From Lucifuga dentata (Eukaryota > Chordata > Actinopteri > Ophidiiformes > Bythitidae), in contig VXCM01000748.1 in assembly GCA_014773175.1 (NCBI GenBank), positions 229,135 through 293,134 of the forward strand: a stretch of DNA of 64,000 bases, given 5' to 3'. The notes under the pieces are model-generated. The model saw only the letters and a list, made by a program, of their open reading frames with translations. It searched no databases and was not told the DNA's origin. Numbering within the stretch: the stretch's first letter is position 1; each line of letters opens with the position of its first letter. This document shows, piece after piece, positions 1 to 21,479 of the stretch. A program made the translations under genes and the position numbers.

Positions 1-971
1 CTGCCAACCCCAAACAGATGACAGATGGCTTCATCAATCTGATGTATAACAGAGAATCCTACAGTGTCAGCCTTTGGGAGAGGAAGTGGAGCATGATAAG
101 TTGGGCAGAAGATAAATGGAAACAACCGCCCAATTCACAAACAAGCTCTCTGATGCCATTAATGCATAGTGTAAATTTTTTTAAATGGGTAAATCAGTTG
201 TACCTGCTGCCGGTGAGACGCAAAAGTAGACAATATCCCTCTGGCTTGCTTTAACAGTTAGTTTCTGTCTTTGTCCTCTTTTCTTCTCCTCACTCCCATG
301 GAAACCAACATACATTAAGAACATGCAAATATTGATGCACTCAGCACTTACACACATCCATTTGCACTAAATGCTTCCTTTCCTCATGCTCCAGTTCTCC
401 GTCTTAGTGGCTGTATAGTGTATCTTTGTGTATGACTTTCCATGCACAGAGTTACATAAGCAAGTCTGTCTTAAGTTTGTGGCACTGGTTCTCTTCTTGC
501 CATTTTATCCATCATTTTTATACTTTCTTGTCCTCTGTATTATTAGATACAGTATTTGTTGTATTAAATTGTTTGAGGGTGAGAGAGAGTGAAAGGATCT
601 CATAATATGGACAATCCTGAAGGCAAGGATACCTCACAGTTAGGCAGGTAAATATATCTTTCGTCTTTTAAAGAGACATCATCACGATCAAACGTAACCA
701 TGTCCCATGTGGTCATACGTTTAGCCTCATTACAGAATGTGGTTACAAACAATGATAACAATGATCTACATGTCACCAGTGTTTTCCTGATGACAGGGGT
801 CAATAATCTAAGGATACAGTGATATGTTTATGTAATGCCTGTGTACAGCTAACATCCTGACCTACAGAGCAGGCCAACATGCTCCATGAGCACCTGGTGA
901 CTGTCTGACCTACATTTATTGTACATAGTACTGAAACATTTCCCCCCATGCTTCATCTCACCTGACTTGCC

Positions 972-1190
972 CCACTGACATTTAGTGTTGCCTGTGCGTG
1001 TGTCAGTGGAAGCTTGTAAGCATAAATATTATCAGATATGGAAAATAATAAAAACTTTTGAGCTCCTAAAGTATGCCTAAAATATTTTAGTTTTCTATCT
1101 CTGATAATATATATACTTACAAGCTTCCACTGATATTTAGTGTTGCCTGTGTGTCAGGGGAAGCTTGTAAGCATATCAGAGGTAGAAAAT
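972..1190. repeat. Inverted plus direct repeat, MITE-like
   Basis: Two arms of about 42 bp (1004-1045 and about 1091-1132) are inverted copies of each other, with only a handful of mismatches and a spacer of about 45 bp. The right arm runs straight into a direct copy (about 1127-1190) of the sequence at 972-1045, sharing the GTGTTGCCTGTG block and AAGCTTGTAAGCATA. The nested inverted and direct structure suggests a foldback or MITE insertion that was partly duplicated. The family is not identified. Confidence 0.6.
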
Positions 1191-1404
1191 AACAAAAAAT
1201 TTTGCACTTTGGGAACTATATAATATTCATTAGTATGTATCAAAGTGGTTACTGTGCAGGATGTATGTGTACAGAGCAATAAAAGGAGGCAGACAGATTG
1301 AGGATATTAATACCAAAGGCATTCAGATGATGTCCAGCATCTACAACATCTATATGCGCTGTTTTAACATGGCTGATTTTGCATACAACTTTGCAAACCA
1401 ACAG

Positions 1405-1959
1405 TTTAGACACAATCTTCTTCTTTTCCTTTTGGCTTTCCCTTCAGGGGTCACCACAGCGAATCATCTGCCTCCATCTAACCCTATCCTCTGCCTCCTC
1501 TTCTCTCACACCAACTAACTTCATGTCCTCTTTCACTACATCCATAAATCTCCTCTTTGGTCTTCCTCTAGGCCTCCTGCCTGGCAGTTCCAACCTCAGC
1601 ATCCTTCTACCGATATGTTCACTATCCCTCCTCTGTACATGTCCAAACCATCTCAGTCTGGCCTCTCTGACTTTATCTCCAAAACATCTAACATGCGCTG
1701 TCCCTCTGATGTACTCGTTCCTGATCCTATCCATCCTCGTCACTCCCAAAGAGAACCTCAGCATTTTAGTCTCTGCTACCTCTAGCTCTGCCTCCTGTCT
1801 TTTCCTCAGTGCCACTGTCTCTAAGCCATACAACATCGCTGGTCTCACCACCGTTTTGTACACCTTTCCTTTCATTCTTGCCGAGACTCTTTTGTCACAC
1901 ATCATACCTGACACTTTTCTCCACCCATTCCAACCTGCTTGCACACATTTAGACACAAT
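1405..1959 (-). mobile_element. 5'-truncated non-LTR retrotransposon (RTE-like LINE) with 12-bp target duplication
   Basis: On the minus strand an open frame (1444 to about 1947) encodes the C-terminal end of a LINE polymerase. It has the blocks RPAMLYGLETVALRK, MLRFSLGVTRMDRIRNEYIRG, RWFGHVQRRD and GRRPRGRPKRR, and ends in IRCGDP. This pattern is typical of RTE-type elements. The 3' end (plus-strand 1417) finishes in an AAG-rich tail. The 12-mer TTTAGACACAAT occurs at 1405-1416 and again at 1948-1959, so it is the target-site duplication. The insertion is therefore about 531 bp, 5'-truncated, and still open through most of its frame, so it is probably fairly young. Clade assignment is from memory of the motif pattern. 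Confidence 0.85.
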
Positions 1960-3648
1960 ACTACAATTAAAAGAAAATTAACATGTCTTTTCTGTGTAGG
2001 AACCTGGATCCAGCCAAAAACAAAAAAACAAAGAAATCCACATCCCCTATGCCTTACAGACAATGAATATGCATATTTCAAGTAAGATGTGGTTGAGAGC
2101 ACTCATATTATGCAAATTAGGATATGATTAAATAATATTACCATATTCACAGATGTAATCATGAAGTGGACATGTATTGCCAATCTTGGTATATTAATTG
2201 CTTTAGAACATGCCACACTTCTCTGATTCTGCAAAGGGAAACTAGTTCATCATGAATTTAGCTTACAGGGATTTTACCTATTATCCTGGAACCTTGAATT
2301 AATCAGAAAGGTGGTTGTCACTCAGCATCTAACTGATCTACAATTGTAGAAAAGCTAAAATAAATTACCTTAAGTCAGAAGATGTGACACATACAAAAAT
2401 GAGTAACTTACAAGGCTATGAATTGATATTTAATATACATCAACACTGCAAAGCGTGACTGGCATTTTTATCAGGGGAGTAATAGCCAGCAAGGGCTCTT
2501 ACGGCATCAGCAAAGAGGAGCATCCACTTCTGTATCCTTTAGCTCTCAGCTCTCAGTGTGAAAAGCTTCACTTTAACAAAAGGAATCTAAGACTGGATGG
2601 CTGAAAAAAAAAAAAAAAAANAAAAAAAAAAAAAAAACACCAGCAAAGCCACATTATCATTAACTATGAAAAGTGCAGACAGGTTAAAGGTAAACTCTCC
2701 ACCTATCCACCAGTCTGCTTAGTCTTTACTGGACTGTAGGCACATCATTACAAATTCCCATATTAGTGCTAAGTATTGCCACTGAACCAATATTTGCCTA
2801 TGAACTTAAAAGGAGACTGATTTCATATCTCATAGAGTATAACAAGCATGCATCTGTACAAATATTCTTGCACTGCCTACTCAATCATCATAAACTAAGA
2901 AATATTCAAAAAATAGTTTATGACTAAGATACTGATACTTTGTAATACAGTGAATTTGTTGAAGTAGTAGCAGCATAAGCCTGCAATCCAAGCTGCAGTT
3001 GATGTTTCCTTGTGTCTGTTTACACACAATCATATTATTGTATATAGTCAATACAAAAAAACAAAAAAACATACAATGAACACACAAACCCTAAATTATA
3101 GCAATTTATGCAAAAACACATAAAAGATAAGAATTGTGACAAACCTATGTTGTTTGTATCATCTCTTCCATTGGCCCTGGAGACCCATTTCTGGTCTTAT
3201 TCCTCATAATGCAAAAACAGTGTGCATTTGTTTATCTTGGCTTAGACTTTTATTTTGATGCTAAATGTTTTGTGGATTTACTGTTTTTTTGAGAAAAAAA
3301 AAAACTCGTGTTCATTTTCTTGAGATTATGGAAATTGGCATCACAGCTGTCAAATCCCATTGCAATTGTTGAGTTAGAGGCGTGACAAATAAAACTTATG
3401 AAATTGTGCTGACATCTAGGGTGTAAGAGAGAAAGTGCAGTCTAATAACCACGAAACCAGAATACCAGGTTCGGTGTTTTTTTTTTTTTTTTTTTNTTTT
3501 TTTTTTTTTTTTTCTGGTAGAACATATGTGCAATCATTCGTGTGTAATCATTCTGTCAAATTGCCTACCTGTATAATATCCTGATCCTGATTCTGAAGAT
3601 GAAAGTTATCTTTTTTCCGTGCGGGTTCCTTGAAAGCAGCATCATAAG

Positions 3649-3665
3649 ACTACATGTCCCACGAT
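3649..3665 (+). promoter_or_regulatory. ZNF143/Staf-type element
   Basis: ACTACATGTCCCACGAT matches the ACTACAnnTCCCAnnAT consensus of the ZNF143 (SBS) element, which is common at bidirectional and housekeeping promoters. It lies about 380 bp upstream of the prim1 start codon. About 60 bp downstream is a pyrimidine-rich stretch followed by AAAAAG|GTCAGT, which would make a good splice donor, so a non-coding first exon here is possible. No divergent gene is visible. Confidence 0.45.
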
Positions 3666-3869
3666 CCTCTTTTTATCCACTGACACTTCCGTCTTCTTTC
3701 GCTGTGGAGAAAAAGGTCAGTCCGGCGTTGATAACTCAGCAGAATAATGACAACGTCTGTTAAATTTAGTTAACTAAACATTGTTTACTCTATTTTCTTA
3801 CTTACGTGCCTGACAAAATAAATTATTTGTAAAAAGATATTTCTAATCTAACGAGCCTATTCGTTTTTG

Positions 3870-3930
3870 TGACGTCATTGGCCAATCCTTGTCTCATTGG
3901 TTTTCTCCTTTCATTCTGACTTTTCGCGCG
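3870..3930 (+). promoter_or_regulatory. prim1 core promoter: CRE, CCAAT boxes, E2F-like site
   Basis: A perfect CRE (TGACGTCA, 3870-3877) is followed by CCAAT motifs on both strands (ATTGG 3877-3881, CCAAT 3882-3886, ATTGG 3896-3900) and then TTTTCGCGCG (3921-3930), which fits the E2F consensus TTTSGCGC. This combination about 100-160 bp before the start codon fits an S-phase-induced replication gene. There is no TATA box. Confidence 0.6.
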
Positions 3931-4032
3931 CGCTCCTTGCAGACAACACACGACAATAGCAGCTACCGTAGCTAGCTTTTGGTGACAATTTAACACAATT
4001 TAAACTGTAGGTTTACCTGTCCTGGAGTCATT

Positions 4033-6473
4033 ATGCCATCCTCACATTACGACTCGGCTTGTCTTCCGGATATATTACCGCTGTATTATCGGCAGTTGTT
4101 CCCCTTTGCCCAATATTATCGATGGTTAAACTATGGAGGAGGTGAGTGTCGTGTTTAGGATTAGCCAGGCAATGAAAGCTAGCAGATAAAATTCATAGTA
4201 ATTGACTGGAGCAGTGTTAACCACTGTGTTGCGATTTGTTGTGATCTTTGCCTCAGTTTCAAACTGTCGTCCTGCTTATAGTATCCAGTACTTAGCTGCC
4301 TCGGGCTGGACCAAAGATCCAACAACAGGAGTAGATTAGTAAATATGTTTTTCTTTGGTAATTTCAGTGCAGAAGAACTACTTCCAGAATCGAGAATTCT
4401 CCTTCACACTCAAAGATGACATCTACGTGCGCTACCAATCCTTTAGCACACAGAACGAGCTGGAGAAAGAAATGCAGAAGATGAACCCTTATAAGGTTGA
4501 TATTGGAGCAGTGTACAGTCACAGGGTATGTATGACTCTGTGTAAAGCCAAATATATGTGGTGAAGATTAGACAGTTCACTGATGTGATTATCACCCACA
4601 GCCCAACCAACACAACACTGTGAAGTCTGGAAGCTTCCAGGCTCTGGAGAAGGAGCTGGTGTTTGATATCGATATGACAGATTATGATGATGTCAGGAGC
4701 TGTTGCAGGTAAATGGTTCATGTTTAATTTGTTCATTGATGCAGTACAGCATTGTGTCTTGGCAGTAGTTCAACACATGCAGACAGTATCTCATACAGAA
4801 TAGAAATGCAAAACCTTCAGTGCACCGTTCACAAGAATGATGATGAACATTACTCTTCTTTTAGTGCTGCAGACATTTGTCCTAAGTGCTGGACCCTGAT
4901 GACCATTGCTATTCGTATCCTGGATAGAGCTCTTCGAGGTATGTTTGACATTGATTTTATGGTTGGCAGCCTTCTTAGGTTAATGTCATTTCATTTAATT
5001 CAATTTGAACAAAATGTTTATTTCTTTATTTAAACAGAGACTATGCACAAAAAAATCATTAATCTCAAATTGAGATGAGATGCTTTGTGCCAGATTTAGC
5101 TAATGGCTAATTTCCATCTGCAGTCCCTGGCTAGGTAAACAAAAAAGAAACTACCATAATACACAGACACATAACATCAAACATCAGGACAATACACAAT
5201 CACAAGTTTCAAACCAGAATAAAATGTCATTCATAATCAAAGGTCAATTAATGTTGATATGCCTGGTTGCTAAGAATCCTTTTTTTTTTTTTTTTTTTTT
5301 TGCACATGTGATAAAGAATAAAAATCTGCAAGTTTTCAGCTCAGCTGGAAGCTTATTCCAATGTTTAATGGCCTTAAATGAGAAAGCAGATTGTGCCAAA
5401 GCGGGATGTTTAAATCAGACCTTAAAGCAGACTGAGAGGCTCTGCTCATTTGCTCAGAGTGGAGCTGGAGAAAGCTCTTCAGTGGTAGAAGAGCAGCATT
5501 ATGAATTATCTTAAATGCCAGTCGAATATCAGAATACAAGATGAAATTTTCAAAATTTAACAAGATATTTAGACACTATATTACAGTGACGATAATCCTG
5601 TGATTGTTTTTTTTCTCTAATACCTTTAAGGCTTGTTTATAAAGAATCTCAATTGGGACTTGGCAATGAGTCATTCTTACACTTTAATTTGTGTGATATT
5701 TCAGAGGATTTTGGTTTCCAGCACCTGCTGTGGGTTTATTCTGGAAGGAGAGGAGTGCATTGCTGGGTGTGTGATGAAGCTGCCAGGAAGCTCTCTGTAG
5801 CCGCACGCTCTGCAGTGGCAGAATACCTCAGTCTGGTCAAGGTAACTACTCTAGATACTCAGGACAAGCTGAGCTCTGTTCATCTGTGTGCATGCAAGGA
5901 TATGATTGTGTTGCACATGAGATTGCACATGTAAATGTGCATAATAACTGTCATTATATGCTACACCAGGTACTGCTGAACCCTGCAAGCATCAAAAAAG
6001 TACAAGTCTAGTGCACTTGTTAAAAGCATGACTAAATTCATTTATAAGTGTGGGGACAACTTTGTCTTTGCCCCCAAATAATATTTATCAGATCACTACA
6101 TTTTACAAGCATTATTGAACACGAGCACACTGTCATGTCACTTAGTTTTGCATTTGTTTGAAACTTATATTATAGGTTTACAACCTTAAAACACAACAAA
6201 AGATTCATTACCTTGCTATTCCTCCAAAACATATCTTTTCAACAACAGTTAGCCATTTTTAAGCTAATCACTAGATGCAGCTTTTGATTTTGGGAATCTC
6301 TTCTATATTATCAGAGATACGATGTTCCATTCACTGCTGTGTTATAGGGCGGTGAGGAGACGGTGAAGAAAGTAGTGCTGACAGATCCAATTCATCCTTT
6401 CATAAGGTAAGAATCTGATCCTTCTTTCAGTGAAGATCTAGTTCAAACTGGCTGTGTGGTCTGGTTTGATGAT

Positions 6474-6504
<31 letters not shown>

Positions 6505-7904
6505 CTGTTATTGAAATTGTCACTTATGTCAGCTTTTCTGACTTCATTTGTTCTGGAATTTGCCTGTAATCTCAACAGAGTCTCTTTGACAGTGGTGAAG
6601 AGCTACTTTTCCCAGTATGCCCTACAGGAACAGAACATACTGAGCAGCAAGGAATCTGTAGATAAAGTGCTGGCACTTGTACCTGAAGATATCCTTTTTT
6701 TTTTTTTTTAAANTTTTTTTTTTTTTTTAACAATATGCTGCATTATTTTCTTCATTATTATTATTTTATTACTATCATTTTACTTTTTCTGGATTGTTAC
6801 CACGCAGAAACATTTGAAAATAATTGATCCTGACCTTAACTCAGCCCTCACATGTTAGAAAAGAACTACTGCAGCACTTCCAAAATGAGAAGAATCCTGA
6901 GAAACGCTGGGAATTGCTTGAGGAACTAGCCAAAGAGAAACGGGTTGGTTATTCTGTCGCCATTGCATATTGACAGTTATCTAACAATTAATTTGTTTTT
7001 CAGCATTATAGTAAGAAGACTTCTGACAAAATTTGGTAATTACAGTGAAATCATTTTTCTTGCTCCAGGCGTCTGTCAAGAAGGGTCACCACTTTGAGAA
7101 AGAAATCATGTTGCAGTACTGTTACCCACGGCTTGACGTCAATGTCAGTAAAGGGGTGAACCATTTGCTGAAGAGCCCCTTCAGCATTCATCCCAAAACA
7201 GGTGAGCAAGGATATAATGAGATATAATTAAAATGCCTTCATAAATACAATAGTGACAGAAGGTAGAGCCACTTACTTCTCTTTTAACTCCCTCCAGGGC
7301 GCATTTCTGTTCCCATTGACCTCAGAGAACTAGATAAGTTTGATCCTTTTGCTGTGCCAACAATCAGGTAAGTGAGGGGGGAAAAAAAGTTGCACAATGC
7401 TCTGTTGTTTGAAATATGACTTTGATCCTCACCAGACCTGGTACTTTTGTCTAGTCTGATCTGTGAAGAACTGGATCGGCCCAGGACAGGTGAAGAGGAA
7501 GAAAAGGAAGACACGAAGGAGAAGGAAAACGAGAAGGATGCAGCTGAGAGACGAAAGATTAGAGGTAGTTAAGACTCAGAATATAAGTGCATTAGCTGCC
7601 TTAAGTGTCAATGAGAACCCATAAAGTTAATGTTTCTAATTATACTGGCTGTCAAAATGTTACAGCTCACTGGTGTCTTTTCTTCACAGACTACAAAAGG
7701 ACGAGCCTGGCAAAGTACGTGAAATACTTTGATCAGTTTCTGGAGGGAATGGCTCGCTCATGGAAAGGAGAACTTCTTAAAAAGAGCGGTAAATCTTAGC
7801 TTCATTTGGTGAAATAAAGAAAGTACTTCAGGCATTTTATTCTGTCATGTAATTTTTTTTTTCTTCTTCTTTTTCCACCTTCAGATCTTCAGAAGGACTT
7901 CTGA
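4033..7904 (+). CDS. prim1: DNA primase catalytic (small) subunit
   Basis: Thirteen coding exons: 4033-4141, 4368-4525, 4602-4708, 4865-4938, 5705-5841, 6348-6406, 6579-6688, 6852-6943, 7069-7201, 7298-7367, 7455-7564, 7690-7788, 7885-7904. They join in frame to 425 residues (human PRIM1 is 420). The protein synthesises RNA primers within the nuclear DNA polymerase alpha-primase complex. The catalytic aspartates lie in [13 protein letters not shown], followed by the zinc-binding cysteines of [30 protein letters not shown] and INPF-equivalent IHPFIR blocks follow, then [23 protein letters not shown] and [14 protein letters not shown]. An acidic low-complexity linker precedes the terminal [13 protein letters not shown] region. 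Intron 7 is an AT-AC U12-type intron and all others are GT-AG. The start is the first ATG after the promoter elements. Intron 4 holds a LINE fragment. Confidence 0.96.
5040..5565 (-). mobile_element. Decayed LINE 3' end (L2/CR1-like) inside prim1 intron 4
   Basis: Minus-strand translation shows [20 protein letters not shown] and then, after a frame change, [20 protein letters not shown]. Together these make the characteristic C-terminus of L2/jockey-like LINE polymerases. The tail (about 5040-5150) resembles the common fish LINE 3' end containing GGGACTGCAGATGGAAATTAGC. A T20-plus tract (about 5280-5301) interrupts the copy. The frameshift makes it a dead copy. Confidence 0.65.
6689..6851 (+). 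other. U12-type AT-AC intron of prim1
   Basis: The exon 7/8 boundary has no GT-AG solution, but ATATCCTTTT at 6689 is the U12 AT-AC donor consensus and the intron ends in CTCAC at 6851. CCTTAAC (6834-6840) matches the U12 branch-point consensus about 12 nt upstream of the acceptor. Splicing there joins GAA G|AT GTT AGA and keeps the frame. An N at 6713 inside a T-rich tract means the true intron length is uncertain. Confidence 0.9.
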
Positions 7905-8196
7905 AGTGGATCAATAATCACAATGTGACATATTCTAAAAGTCCTTGTTCATAATTGTATAGTACTTAATGGTGGTGACAAAATATAAGAACTTCTGTTA
8001 TTGGGCTTGGTAATGTGATGGAATGTTGACATTTTTTTCTGATGGAAAATAATTTCATCTTAATTTTGCTTTGTTATACTCTTACACATCTTGTACATTC
8101 ATTCAGTAACAGTGATGAACTGAATTTTGTATTGCCAATTTTATAGTGTTTACTTAAGTCTACTTGCATGCATTTTCTATTGTAAAGTCTTTTATC

Positions 8197-8206
8197 AATA
8201 AATAAA
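8197..8206 (+). terminator. prim1 polyadenylation signals
   Basis: Overlapping AATAAA hexamers (8197-8202 and 8201-8206) lie about 295 bp after the prim1 stop codon and are the first canonical signals downstream. Confidence 0.7.
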
Positions 8207-8214
8207 AAGTAAAT

Positions 8215-9250
8215 AATATAACTCAAACCTTGTATCCTGTTATCTTTAAGAAGAAAAGGGGTTTTGTTCACAGTAACAGAAAACGGAGAAAAAAGGACAT
8301 AAAACCAAACAGGTGCAGCACAATAGACACAGTACAGTAATGGAGCCAATTTATCTACCAGATGTTATTTTAGTTGGCTTTTTTGAAATGTTCCCTTCTT
8401 TCTTTTTTAAATTCTTTCTGGTTCACCTTAAAAGTGACATTACCTGTGGAGGGCACTATGTAATGTTTCAACCCCACTCCTATACAGAAAATTTAAGCTA
8501 ATAACTGCTGAAGGATTTCTTTCCTGTGACCCTCTGAACATACTGTATTTTGTTAAAATTTGAGGTAAATCCCAATACATATAAATGTATTGTCTTTGTT
8601 GTGACCCTTTGAGCGTAGTATTTGAGATTATATGGTAAACCAGAGTGTGATTGCTCTTAATACTATTTGTGGTTCTGCCTCCTGTGTGTTATAGTCTCCA
8701 GAATATCATGCTGTATGTAAAATACAACACCCAAGAGTATCAGTATCTTGTATCTTGAGCAAATTTGCGGTAGTATTTCTTTGAATGGATATATGAAATT
8801 TTATGATAAAGGATACAAATTCTGATTGCACTCAATGCTGTTTTTGATGGTTCAGCATCCTCCTTTGAAACATTACAACACATCAAAATGACAGTGGGAA
8901 TGCTATTGGAAATAGAAGCAAAGCAAACACATCCAAGTTCCATATTCACACGGTACTTTAAACATTTTAACAACATCTCGTTCAAAGTTAAAATTGGTGT
9001 TGATTGTAGGCCTAATTTATTCTTAAGTAACATTTCTCTCACTTCGTGCGTAAAGGACGTATTGAAAACGAGTAAACAGTGCCCTCTACAGGCGGAATCC
9101 AGAATCAATGTCGCACTTTTTTTTATTGCCTTTTAGCCATCGATAACTGTTTTTACTGTGTAGCTAATGTTAGTCCATAAATGTGAACATCTTATTTTAG
9201 TCGTCTCCATATTACTTGTGAAAAATACTGGCATATCTGCAAATAAAATG
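8215..9250. other. Intergenic prim1-naca, no gene recognised
   Basis: AT-rich spacer between the prim1 poly(A) signal and the naca promoter. Several short open frames on both strands have no recognisable domain and no splice support. I see no RNA gene in it. Confidence 0.6.
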
Positions 9251-9349
9251 ACCCGGAAGAGGAAAATGAAGCCCTAAACCGGATATTACTGTGGAGTTGG
9301 GGTCAGAAGTTCTCTCTCACAGCCATCTTGGATACAGTGTATTGAGTTG
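9251..9349 (+). promoter_or_regulatory. naca promoter and non-coding first exon
   Basis: ACCCGGAAGAG (9251-9261) contains the ETS/GABP core CCGGAAG, and a second CCGGAT lies at 9279-9284. A pyrimidine tract, TTCTCTCTC (9310-9318), could be a TOP-like transcription start, as expected for translation-machinery genes. GCCATCTTGG (9322-9331) is the reverse complement of a YY1-type site. The exon ends at 9349 with GAGTTG|GTGAGT and would splice to the ATG exon at 9983. Confidence 0.6.
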
Positions 9350-9987
9350 GTGAGTGTCTCCATGGATAATCCAGTCTCATCTAGTATTTTATCATGTATG
9401 AATGTGTATATTAAAGGTTTGACTTGTTTAAGTAGAATGTGTACTTTACGCCGATACGACCATTGTCTCTCTGCCCTTTTTATATTTAGTGATAGATGTG
9501 CCGTTATCCCGCCGATAACCGGCGCAAAATGGGGGAACATGGTCATACCAGCTCAGTAGCAGGCAGGCAGCAGTTTGTCATGGCTGTAGTGAAATACGAA
9601 TGCAATGTGTAAAGTGGTTTGATGTGACAACTAGTCAGTCGCTTAGAACAGAATGAGCTCAAATTGAGGAGAAAGTGACAGACCTGGCCTTCTTTGTTGT
9701 GTGTTGTTAGCTTCCCGCAGCTCGGCTGACAAGCGGTTAGGTAACCTGAGCTAGCTCAATCAGAGAGCACATAGCTAAAGCATGGGTTCTGTCACCTGTT
9801 CAGTCAGTTAGGACAACCATAAGAGTTGGAACTGTATAAATCGTTGTCAACATTAGTGACCTGTATTCTAAAAGAGCAGCTGATTCATGTTTGTTACCTA
9901 ATATGTACTTACACATTAAGAGAATTTGTAGACCATGAACTTTAAATGGACTTTTCTCCGTTTTGTTTTTAATTTTTATTAGCAACC

Positions 9988-19433
<9,446 letters not shown>

Positions 19434-19509
19434 TGAAACACTGGCAGCAAAGGGGTGAAGAAAAGTTGCTGATTTAATCTAAGTTTATACAATTTATACC
19501 CAAGATGGA

Positions 19510-19536
19510 AATAAAGTTGTGGCTTGACAAAATAAA
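19510..19536 (+). terminator. naca polyadenylation signals
   Basis: AATAAA occurs at 19510-19515 and 19531-19536, about 80-100 bp after the stop codon. The resulting 3' UTR is short, as in mammalian NACA. Confidence 0.75.
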
Positions 19537-19559
19537 ATGTTGGTATCTTTGCAATTGAT

Positions 19560-21400
19560 CAGTGAGTGCAAGAGCATTTTGCCTGGTGTGGGTGTGCAGG
19601 GTTGACTTGCAATGTTCGAGACAGAGCTAAAGTGGGTTTGACTTAGTAGGGGACTGCCTGAGCTCTGGCTGTCTGCTCAGAATTATACTGTATATCTACA
19701 CTGAGTTACTAATTTATTAGGTACACCTGTAGTACAATCTATTGAAAATACAGTAGTTTTAAAATAAATCTGCCCTTTCTGTTGATAGTGTAAGATGGAT
19801 ATCAAGTATGGTACTTTTTGGATGTAGTTAGTTGAGCTGTTGTATTGATGCTGTATTGTATTCTAGAGTGGACAAAACATTGGGAAAAACTATATTTGAA
19901 AGTATCAACACTTCTGATGTCCTCAAACTGAACACCATAAGACTGACAAGGACAAGACTAATAGAAGGGCTGTTTTCCAGTGGGCACGGTGTTTCTGCTA
20001 AGGCTGCTGTATCCAGTTTATTACAACTATATAGCTGGAGGACCAGTTCCAGTATACCAAGTAAACACTTTGGGGTAAAGTTTATTAATAAAGTTTACTA
20101 CTAATATAATGCATCAAATTATTCCAGTTCAAGATGATGGAGTGCTGGTTGCTATCAGTGTTAAGTTCATCACAAGGTTAACAGACATGCAGTCACACAC
20201 CTGCATTCATAGCTACAGGCAGTCAAGAATCTACTTCATGGGAGCTGAATGTGTTTGGACTGTGGGAGAAAATCCACATGAACATGGGTACAAGATACAA
20301 ACTCCACACTGGCACAGGATAAAAAGTAGAACCAGGACTGAGATTAGAGCCTGTGATCACCTCATCTGCCAAGTTTTTCTGTAACATCACAATCATTTTT
20401 AGTATATGAATGGGAATATATCCATTTAGATTTATGACTTTCCAGAGGTGCCAATAAATGTGGCACACATTTGGCAGACTCAAAGCTGATAAGGACTGCA
20501 GTGATGTATGTAGTTAACAATGACCCAGCATATGAATTTTCTATGTGATTTTATGTTAATTTATTCTGAGGTGTATTATGTTAAACACCTCCTATTAAGT
20601 GACGGTCTTCAATAAAAAGATCACAACATTTATTATCATTATTTATCACAACATCTACTGGCCAAACATTTGTAAGACAAAAGAGACAAAAGTAAGACTG
20701 CTGTAAGACAAAAATAACACTAAGTGAAGTAAAATTAGGCAAGAGTCTGTCACCAGTGAGTCTAAGTCTGTCAGTAGGTGGAGACAAATAGCCAGCAATG
20801 GTTTACAATGGGTGGACTGGAGATTTTGACAAAAAAAAAAAAATCTTCTTGAAAGCTTTTCCATTTTTCAGTGAGTTAGGGTGGGTGTGCCTGGATGCTA
20901 CAGTTTATCCTTGTCTGCAGGCTGCAAATGGGTCCATTTTGACCAGGAAGAAAGAAAAGGAAAAAAAAAAGGCATATTCCTTGTCAATTAACTCGATAGA
21001 TCTGCAGAGGTGCTTTTTTTNAAAAGGAAAAAAAAAAGGCATATTCCTTGTCAATTAACTCGATAGATCTGCAGAGGTGCTTTTTTTTTTGAAAGTAAAG
21101 TGTTTCGTAGACAGATCTATTGGCGACCGCACGTTTTTATTTGACCACTTCCAAACACATCTGTTTCTCAGCGTTAAGTTGGCCACATTCGAGTAAAGTT
21201 ACTTATTGCTTTTGAGGTGGTCATACTGCCTGGATATCAGTAAAGCCCGTATTAACCCAGTACTGATCATGGTAGACATTCTGCTTCCTTCTCATTACAC
21301 GCAGCTGTGGATGAAAGCTCTAGAAACGTCTAGTACGCTCTAACTACGTCGTACTGCCAATCTCGTAAAGGGATACGCAAGAAGATCCGGAGTCCAGTCC
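19560..21400. other. Intergenic naca-ptges3, decayed repeats, no gene recognised
   Basis: No supported gene. At about 19700 the string TTTATTAGGTACACCTGT resembles the end of a widespread fish interspersed repeat. At 20210-20370 a minus-strand decayed copy of a common SINE-like unit is visible (GGGAGAAAATCCACATGAACATGGG, then ATACAAACTCCACACTGG). 20955-21020 and 21022-21087 are a perfect 66-bp duplication around the N at 21021, an assembly join. CpG content rises after about 21300 towards the ptges3 promoter. Confidence 0.5.
20955..21087. other. Assembly join: 66-bp duplication around N at 21021
   Basis: 20955-21020 equals 21022-21087 exactly, including the A10 and T7 runs, with one N between the copies. 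It is the same pattern as at 18203 and is not a biological tandem repeat. Confidence 0.9.
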
Positions 21401-21479
21401 CACAAGCTACAGGCGTTTGGATAGGTTCAGTGTGGGCAGCTTTCTCAAATTTGCTGTCATAGCATAGTTATCACAAGTT

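Larger units (their letters stand above)
1..3600. other. Intergenic, no gene recognised
   Basis: AT-rich DNA with no spliced or single-exon gene that I can support. Short open frames lack codon bias or any recognisable domain. The stretch holds a palindromic repeat (972-1190), a truncated LINE (1405-1959), a poly-A tract interrupted by an N at 2621 and a poly-T tract interrupted by an N at 3496. The last two look like assembly joins. Confidence 0.7.
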
